Shown piece after piece: positions 57,290-64,000 of a DNA stretch of 64,000 nucleotides. The stretch spans positions 36,191,832 to 36,255,831 of the forward strand of contig NC_081830.1 of NCBI RefSeq assembly GCF_030867095.1, in the 5' to 3' direction. Under the pieces are notes generated by a model that worked only from the letters and a program-made list of their open reading frames with translations, had not been told where the DNA came from and made no database searches. Numbering within the stretch: position 1 is the stretch's first letter; every line of letters starts with the position of its first letter. The translations under genes were made by a program, and so were the position numbers. Source of the stretch: Alligator mississippiensis (lineage: Eukaryota; Chordata; Crocodylia; Alligatoridae).

Positions 57290-58290
57290 CAAATCTATTC
57301 AACAATAAAACATATTTTTTAAGATAAGGTGAATCCGTCGCGGTAAAATTACCAATCTCTACTCTAATAACATGATCTAGAAATTAACCTGTCTTTCCTA
57401 TCTTACTATTCAAATAGAAACAGCAAAATGGCAATACGCCATTCTTAATTCAATATTTTAGCAATGTTTCAAAAATTGTACAACACAAAAATATGAACAT
57501 AGTAGTTCAGTTGGATCTAGAGGTTTATATAATGCTAATTCTAGTATTTTAACCTAATCTTACATGTAGCTTCCCGTCATATATATTACGTAAATGTAAA
57601 CATACATAGAAGTATTAGTGTAATACTTAACCATATCTGAAAATATAAGTCTATTATTATATCAATTAAATCTGCAGATTAGTAACATGGTCAGGACTCA
57701 AAGTTTTAAATATATCTAGATATTTATGTAGCATATCACCGTCAATTTATTATTTTAATGAAATGGAAGGATGTAATAATACATTTACATTTCTCAATAT
57801 AAAGATTTGTTAAATGATAATTGTACTGTATGTTATAGCAAATTTAAGAATTGTTATGATTACTTACAACATCTTAAAATTAATATGTAATTAAAATTTA
57901 GATTGCATAGGTATTGATAGTAAATAAATATCAATAAATAGAGATATTGATGAAGATATTAATGCTATAGGTTCTGCTTAGTTAGCATTTTAATTTTGAA
58001 GTTAGGAGTAAACTGTGAAATATTTTTAATATATTAATTCAACCAGAAACTTTTTATACCTATAATAATCAGTTCTTTTCTAATAAGAGAGTACGGATTC
58101 ATAGTGTAGTAAATAATCTCTTGTTGCAATTAAAGAGTAATTGATAAAATATTCACTATACCTTACCATTTTAATGAACAACCACTGTATATAATGGTTA
58201 ATCTAACCATGAAAAAATAAACACAAAAATTTGTATCATGCAAAATTATTGATTTTATATTCCATTTAGAAAAAAACCCCCGTAGAATAT
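57290..58290. other. AT-rich gene-free interval
   Basis: 57,290-57,645 matches 38,940-39,310 of A. 57,650-58,275 is B-only AT-rich sequence. No gene. Confidence 0.5.
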
Positions 58291-59235
58291 AAAACTGTTA
58301 CTAGTACGTTATTATCATCTGAGCAATACAATATGTAAACTATATGAAGCCGGCAATTTTTGTTCTACTTTGGTAGAACATCACGCACAATGGCTGTGAG
58401 TTCTCTCGGGGGTTCTTAGAAGCTGTTGTTTTGGGGTTTTTTAAATAATGAATGAATAACAACACCAAAACTACAACACAACACTCAGTGGCATCTGTAC
58501 ATTAATTTCATATGCAATAATTGTTTTCTTTTTTCAGTCACACCCAAAAATCAATATAGAGATATATCTTGATACCATGAATTAACAGATCTTTCTCCTG
58601 TATATTTGTTAGGCCTGATCAATGACTGATGTCATTCCTGAATGGATCTGAATTCAAGGTAAATATCTGTGAAGCATTCCACTGATCTAATACTGTTTTA
58701 CTCATAAGTCATACAGGTGGGGAGGAGTGGGTAAAATTTTCAATAATAATGTAGGAACCTGAATACCATTTAAAGACAATGGTCTTTGACCAGATTTTAA
58801 GAACCATCTAGGCACCTAAAGTAAAGAAAGGGGGTTGCCTGTCTGGTGACCAGCACAGACAAGGGTTTCCCATCCTCTAAACCACTGGTTTTCAAACTTT
58901 CTAAAGCCACAGAACCCCTCCATAGCACTTCTTCTGCTGTGGAAGCCCTACCGCTACTCTGTGAGTTGACATGGAGCCAGGTGACCCAACCCAGCCATGA
59001 CAGCACACCACCTCCCAGCCCCTTCTGCCATTATCCCCAGTCTCTCTCTGGAACCCCTGATGATCTCTTGTGGGAGCCCAGCGCTCCATGGGACAGTCTG
59101 AAAACCAGTGATCTAGGCTGGCCTTCAAAAGCAGGTCCAGGTATGGGTAAGTGTTCCAGAGGCAGTATTACTGGTCTAGACTCATGGTGCTCAGCCAAGG
59201 TGCTGTGGCACCCAGGAGTACCATGAGATCCTTTT
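58290..59235. repeat. Near-identical A/B tract
   Basis: Matches 39,855-40,800 with only a handful of differences in about 945 bases, far closer than the OR exons 1 kb downstream. It includes the hAT MITE. A 69-codon chance frame is fully identical in both copies because of this. Confidence 0.8.
58883..59110. mobile_element. hAT-type MITE, unit B
   Basis: Orthologous in position to 40,444-40,671 and nearly identical in sequence. Same CACTGGTTTTCAAAC ends. Confidence 0.75.
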
Positions 59236-59311
59236 AAGGGTGCAGCACAGTATTAGCACTGTTAGATGTGCAAATGCCTGCTCATGACCTGGCAATGAAT
59301 GCATTGCGTTT

Positions 59312-59675
59312 GAAAGCTTGTCATATGTATTCCAACCACACAATTGGTCCATTAAAACATATCACCCCCCAAAAATCCTCACTTTTCACACAATTCATGG
59401 ACCAGCGTGGCTATAATATCACTATAACACTACAGCACACAATTCGCAAGAATCATGTGTTGTAGTTTAATTTTAGTAATTGTAGTTGTGTGTTTAGTTT
59501 CTCTCATTCCTTGGCATCTCAGAACAGCAGAGACTCCCTATGCCTGAAGAAGGGTGATTGTGCCTGAAAGCTTGCTAACAACTTTTTGCATCTACTCAGT
59601 TGATGTAATAAAAGATATCACATCTGCTCGAAGAATCTGCCTTATGTCCTTAGACCAACACGACTACAACCAAAA
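59312..59675. repeat. Two CCAATAAAAGATATC-type repeat ends, unit B
   Basis: 59,312-59,430 is the counterpart of 40,876-40,990. 59,540-59,675 is a second, better preserved copy (CTGAAGAAGGGTGATTGTGC, GAAAGCTTGCTAAC, AATAAAAGATATCACATCTG, GACCAACACGACTACAACC) lying in B-only sequence. Confidence 0.5.
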
Positions 59676-60178
59676 ACCCAGCATGATTCATAAGATGAAC
59701 CCAAAGATTTCCCATAGGAATTCTTAGTGTCAATATCTTTCTGATCTCCTGAGGTCTTTCTGAACTATTTCTGAGAAGTAGAAGAATTGCTCTATTAGTT
59801 CTTTGTAGTCAAAAATGACAGAGAGCTAAGAGATAAAATTTTCTGTGCGGAGCCTAGAGTCTAATGAGTTTGAGCGCTACGGCTCCATGCTACAGCATCC
59901 ATGCTGGGTCCTTTTCAACAATGGAGGGTGTTGAACATGTATGGACTTTGAAATGCATTGCAAGTGTGAGTGTATGAGTGCACATGTGAGAACAATACTA
60001 CCTGTTGGAAGATGTAGCCACATTCAGTGAATGAATGTCAATTTTTCTATACTATTTGGTCAGAATTCTGCTCTCAACGCTGATGATGTAACAGGAGTCC
60101 TGACTCCCAGGTATCCCAGATCTCTCCCACTAGAAACTCAGGAGTAGACCTTTGATATCTTGTGTGTCATTTCCTTTC

Positions 60179-60180
60179 AG
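60179..60180 (+). promoter_or_regulatory. Predicted splice acceptor, OR11-like gene 2
   Basis: TGTCATTTCCTTTCAG ends here, 15 bases before the chosen start codon, at the same relative position as in copy A. Confidence 0.6.
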
Positions 60181-60195
60181 ATCTTGGCTTCCCCA

Positions 60196-61131
60196 ATGAT
60201 TTTAAATAATGCCACTAGCCCCGTGACTGAGTTCATCCTGTTAGGCTTTTCATCCCTGGACCAGACAAGCCGCCTTCTCCTCTGTGCCCTCCTCTCCTCA
60301 ACCTATACCCTGACACTGGCTGGCAACCTTTGCATCATGTGGGCTATTCTACAGGACCCCCGCCTCCACCATTTGCCCATGTATGTCTTCCTGGGGAATT
60401 TCTCTTTCCTGGAGATCTGCTACATCACAGCTACAGTGCCACGGATGATAGTGGACCTGGTGACCCCTCAGGGAGATGTGATCTCCTTTCAGGCCTGCTT
60501 CCTCCAGTTCTACTTCTTTTTCTCCATGGGGACCACAGAATGCTTCTTCCTTTCAGCTATGGCCTTGGATAGGTACCTGGCTATTTGTCACCCCCTGCAT
60601 TACCCCAGCCTCATGTCCCAGCGGTTCTGCTTATTCCTGGTGGCCTCCTGCTGGGTTTGTGGCTTCCTCTGGTTTATGGTCCCCATTGTCCTCATCTCTC
60701 AGCTTCCCTTCTGCCACCCCAGTGTCTTGGATCATTTTCTCTGTGATCCAGCCCCATTGCTGGCTGTCTCCTGTGTCCCTGCTCCCCAGACTGAACGTGG
60801 CTTATATACCCTTAGTTCCCTCATCATTATTGCTACTTTTCTATTTATTCTGGCCTCCTACACAATGGTTCTTAAGGCAGTGATGAGACTGCCCTGGGGG
60901 GCTGGAAGACACAAGGCATTATCTACCTGTACCTCACACTTCGCTGTGGTGGGTCTCTTCTATGGCTCTGTCATGGTCACTTATGTCAATCCAGCAGCCT
61001 CCAGGAGCAGTGGGAAGATGGTTACACTCTTCTATGTAGTGGTGACACCACTGTTCAACCCATTGATCTACAGCTTGAGAAACAAGGAGGTGAAAGAAGC
61101 TTTGAGGAGGACACTGCTGGGGGAGCGATAG
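60196..61131 (+). CDS. Intact olfactory receptor, OR11-like (copy B)
   Basis: Odorant receptor, 311 residues from the ATG at 60,196; the frame is open from 60,160, but the downstream ATG follows the splice acceptor and gives the same MILNNATSP start as copy A. Motifs: GN at 43-44, PMYVFL at 61-66, Cys101, MALDRYLAIC at 122-131, KALSTCTSH in TM6 and NPLIYSLRN at 288-296. The 32 differences from copy A are spread over the protein, with clusters in the second extracellular loop region (CVPAPQTERGL against CALSPQTEHAF) and TM5, where ligand contacts lie in this receptor class. No break was seen. Both genes end LLGER and share a similar 3' flank, confirming tandem duplication. Confidence 0.94.
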   Translation: MILNNATSPVTEFILLGFSSLDQTSRLLLCALLSSTYTLTLAGNLCIMWAILQDPRLHHLPMYVFLGNFSFLEICYITATVPRMIVDLVTPQGDVISFQACFLQFYFFFSMGTTECFFLSAMALDRYLAICHPLHYPSLMSQRFCLFLVASCWVCGFLWFMVPIVLISQLPFCHPSVLDHFLCDPAPLLAVSCVPAPQTERGLYTLSSLIIIATFLFILASYTMVLKAVMRLPWGAGRHKALSTCTSHFAVVGLFYGSVMVTYVNPAASRSSGKMVTLFYVVVTPLFNPLIYSLRNKEVKEALRRTLLGER

Positions 61132-61510
61132 CTGTTCCTGTTTAGCTCCTGGAGGTACTGACAGGGAGTGTAATAGGGTAGATTGTATCTGTAGGAGGCT
61201 CCAGCTTCAATCTAGGCCCAGGAATGAGGCAGAGGCCTTTCAGCTCTACAAGACACTATCTCTGATCTAACAGAACAAACATTCTGTGTGATCTCTAGGA
61301 ATCACTCTTCATCTAAAAATAAAAATAGCAGCTTTGACCATTCACTTGGTATACAAGCTGTGTGTGTTTCTGTGCTGGCACAATACATGTAAGTGTAATG
61401 GTAGTGTGCGCCTGGATACTGGATCCCCTCTTTCCATTTCTGGCACTGTTTCCCTTCATTCAGTGGATTATCATCACACTTAGCTCAATGGGCAAAGTTG
61501 TCACTGTTTT

Positions 61511-61536
61511 AAATAAAATAAAATAAAAATACCTGG
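61511..61536. repeat. (AAAAT)n microsatellite
   Basis: Short AAATAAAATAAAATAAAAAT run just before the empty site of the A insertions. Confidence 0.85.
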
Positions 61537-62436
61537 AACATCAAAAAATCATCACCCTTGCACCTAGGATCAAAATCATGATAATGTTAGTTTTGTGTGT
61601 GATGCATCTCATTCCCTCCTGGAACTGTGGAAAAATCCTGGTGTCTGGTTACCAGTCTACTGCTCTGACAACTGTACTGAACACCTTCATCTGGTGTGTA
61701 TCAGTCCAAAAGATTAACAGAAGCTAGGAGTCTCAGATGAGACTGAGATCATTCACAAGAGTTAGAAGGAAGGAATTAATTGCTCTGTTAACAAGCAAGC
61801 CTTGGTTTGGGGCCATCAGTAAATGTGCAGGGAGGGGCAGGACTTCCAGTGCCCCTTGGCCCCCATTTCCCAGTTCTTCCCAACTAGAGCCTTATCCATT
61901 CTCAAAGCAAGGAGATTTACGAGTGAGGCTGGTTTGGCCTTGTCCCCAGCAAACATGCTCAAGTGCTGGAGACAGGACTTGAGAACAGTCTCATGTGAAC
62001 TCAGGAGGACTTACTACCCATAGCCTTCACAAGGGGCTCCTCGCTCAGAACTCCAGGTTTTAGGCATAGACAGAAACAGCCCACATCCATATTCACATCA
62101 TTGGCATACATGTATGATAGCCTCAACATCAGAAACACAGGCTGAGACACACATCAGCAGCAGTCAGAAAAGCAGCCAAGATCACAGCCTGCCTCCAATC
62201 ACAGACATAACTTCTTGGAAAAAATAATGAATTGGGTAGATGACAGGAATGCAGTAGACATTGTATACTTCAACTTTAGTATGGCTTTTGGTAAAGTACA
62301 AGGTAGAGTGGATGTGTGCACCCCTATTCCTAGTGTACCTGTGTGACAACCTCTCTGTGGTGCTTATTTGCATGCTGCTATTGGTATGCAAGGTCAGATT
62401 ATGGGGACTGCATCTCTAATCTGCTACATGGGTGCA

Positions 62437-62828
62437 CAGACACAACTAGGCTTATTTAGTTTGGGGAAGAGAAGACTGAAAGGGAATTTAATTCAATCCT
62501 TCAACTACCTGAAGTGGAGTTTCAAAGAGGATGGAGCTGGATTGTTCTCAGTGGTGGCAGATGACAGAATAAGGAGCAGTGGGCTCAAGTTGCAGCAAGG
62601 GAAATTGAGGTTAGAGATTAGGAAAAACTTTCTCACTAAAATGTTAGTAAAACACTGGAACAGACTACCGAGAGAGGTGATGGAATCTCCATCCTTGGAG
62701 GTTTTTAAGACCTGTCTAGACAAAGCCTTGACTGGGACAATCTAGTTGGGGGTGGTCTTGCTTTGAGCAGGGGGTTGGACCAGATGGCCTCCTGAGGTAC
62801 CTTCCAACCCTAATTTTCTATGATTCTA
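62437..62828 (+). mobile_element. CR1 LINE 3' fragment, unit B only
   Basis: Encodes LGLFSLGKRRLKGNLIQSFNYL, LRLEIRKNFLTK, LVKHWNRLPREV and FKTCLDKALTGTI, open for over 100 codons, followed by a CCAGATGGCCTCCTGAGGTA, CTTCCAACCCTAATTTTCTA tail. A different CR1 subfamily from those at 11 and 46 kb. Absent from unit A at the matching place. Confidence 0.9.
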
Positions 62829-63204
62829 AAGTTCATAAGGGGGCTGATGCTGTAGCAGAAAGTTGAGTAAATGTAGCTGAGGAGTGAGTGTTCACCAGGA
62901 TTTGTATAGAAGTCTGAAGGACCCTGGCTTAGGAATCCCAAAGGAGAGAGAAGAGGCTTCAGGTTGGATCTCTGTAAGAGGGATAGTGTTGCATCTCACC
63001 ATCCAACTCTGAAGCAATAAGTGCTCGTGATGTATACATCCCTTCAGTGTGTTCAGTTGGAGTCTGTTCCCTACTTGGTCTTAAAAAGCTGAAATCCTTT
63101 GGGTACTAGCAGGTAGAAGGCTGCTCCTGCCAGATCTTGAAAGAGTTGAGATTACATCTAAAAGAGCTGGGTTGCCTCCCCAACCAAAAGAGGAACCAGC
63201 TTAC

Positions 63205-63335
63205 CCTGGCAGCGGTGAGGAGCAGTGACAGCAGTAAGGAGTAAAAAGGAGCTAAAGATAAGCACTCCTTTATAGTGGTGAGGAGCAGCAACAACAGCAA
63301 TGAGGAGCAGCACCCCCTCCAGCAGCCGTGAGAAG
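63205..63335. repeat. Degenerate GTGAGGAGCAGCA repeat, unit B
   Basis: Counterpart of 48,110-48,325, with GGTGAGGAGCAGTGACAGCA, GGTGAGGAGCAGCAACAACA and CAATGAGGAGCAGCACC words. Confidence 0.55.
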
Positions 63336-63344
63336 TGATCTTCA

Positions 63345-63597
63345 GTTTTCTCTTCTCCAGACGAAATAACATGAGCTCTTCTAGTCTTTCCTCCTCAGTC
63401 ATGTTTCCAAGGCCCCTAATCAGTTTTGTCTCTGTGCTGGACTTTTTCCAATGTGTCCTCATCTTTCTTGAAGTGTGGGGCCCAAAACTGAACACAAGAC
63501 TTGGTGGGGCCTCACCAGTGCTGAATACAGTGGAATAATCTCTTCCCTTTATTTACACATGGCAGTCCTGTTAATATACCTCAGGATGTGGCTGTCT
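63345..63597 (-). mobile_element. CR1 LINE fragment
   Basis: On the minus strand it gives FSFGPHTSRKMRTHWKKSST, TKLIRGLGNMTEEERLEELM and LFRLEKRKLK, a piece of the ORF2 C-terminus (usual form VQFWAPHFKKD, LERVQ, GLFSLEKRRL). It ends at a T run at about 63,597-63,609. Truncated on both sides. Confidence 0.8.
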
Positions 63598-63609
63598 TTT
63601 TTTTTTTTG

Positions 63610-64000
63610 CAACAAGTGGGTGGAACAAATGGGAGAGCCTGACTTGTAGCTCAGCCTTGGTCAGGGCCACCTGCCCATGGGGCCATGGCGCTGGGACCTG
63701 TACCCTCCCTGGTACAATGTGGGGGCCATTCAGGGTGATTCTTGGTCAAGCTGCCCTATTCCTCTATCAGCAGAGCCAGGTGCCAGCTCTGCTCTCTGAC
63801 CCTGGCATGACTGTCCCTATCAAAAGAGAGCCCACAATCCACCCATCTCTGACCTACTGTTCTGCAAGAAGCATGTGGCAATTGGGCCTCGGATTTCCCT
63901 TCCGCTTCACAGGCTGACATTCAGCCTGCATGTCATGCAGAGCCTGCTGATTTTGGTGGCCCTGGGTAGGGAGGTTAGGAAAGGTCAGCTGAAACACCTG
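63610..64000. other. Unassigned window end
   Basis: GC-moderate sequence without a recognised gene or transposon. Confidence 0.4.

Larger units (their letters stand above)
52105..63335. repeat. Paralogous unit B (contains OR11-like gene 2)
   Basis: Same order and orientation as 35,578-48,340. B-specific material: about 400 bases at 52,440-52,840 (absent from A, where TTGCAGGGACACAGTCATAG continues directly), a second copy of the ATTTCTAAAG array (55,640-56,990), 57,650-58,275, a repeat at 59,460-59,690 and CR1 pieces at 62,437 and 63,345. It lacks the three A insertions at 42,911, 43,991 and 46,382. Confidence 0.85.

Overview
The window is vertebrate genomic DNA. The intronless olfactory receptor (OR) reading frames, the wealth of CR1 LINEs with ATCTATGAATCTATG-type 3' tails, the tRNA-like SINE remnants, the hAT-type and 3-bp-target-site MITEs and the absence of mammalian L1/Alu point to a sauropsid, most likely a crocodilian. 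The species is an inference from repeat style only.

Layout. 1-2,050: a broken class II OR plus a 239-bp fragment copied from it after it was already dead. 2.3-6.2 kb: repeat debris, including a LINE ORF1-like fragment and a probable solo LTR. 6.7-7.7 kb: a broken family-4-like OR on the minus strand with a CR1 tail abutting its lost start codon. 8.9-14.9 kb: a hAT MITE with its 8-bp target duplication, an ATTC-rich low-complexity tract, a 2.4-kb 5'-truncated CR1 and a GATTCG-rich MITE. 15.64-22.59 kb: a GC/CpG-rich island that resolves into a solo LTR (TTTG target duplication) into which a complete 5.8-kb LTR element has jumped on the minus strand (CGGGT target duplication, 1.6-kb LTRs, tRNA-Gly primer site, polypurine tract). 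The internal region of the inner element encodes no recognisable gag, protease, reverse transcriptase, integrase or envelope, only coiled coil and an RNA-recognition motif (RRM). This is the most unusual object in the window. 22.6-26.6 kb: LTR-like, SINE, CR1 and OR debris. 27.08-28.01 kb: an intact family-4-like OR on the minus strand.

28.5-35.5 kb is mostly gene-free, with MITEs, CR1 tails and a LINE C-terminal fragment. From about 35.6 kb the window holds two tandem paralogous units, A (about 35.6-48.3 kb) and B (about 52.1-63.3 kb), each with one intact OR11-like gene on the plus strand. They are separated by a nearly full-length CR1 on the minus strand (48.7-51.9 kb). Comparing A with B gives filled and empty sites for several transposons and shows patches of much higher identity than the average, as expected from recent conversion or secondary duplication. 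Upstream of the OR in both units lies AT-rich DNA with a degenerate period of about 13 bp.

Functional content: three apparently intact OR genes (one family-4-like, two OR11-like, about 90% identical in protein), three broken OR copies plus one post-mortem fragment, and otherwise transposon fossils. OR coding exons are single and lie just 3' of a splice acceptor that joins a non-coding upstream exon. No other host gene, rRNA, functional tRNA or CRISPR array was seen.
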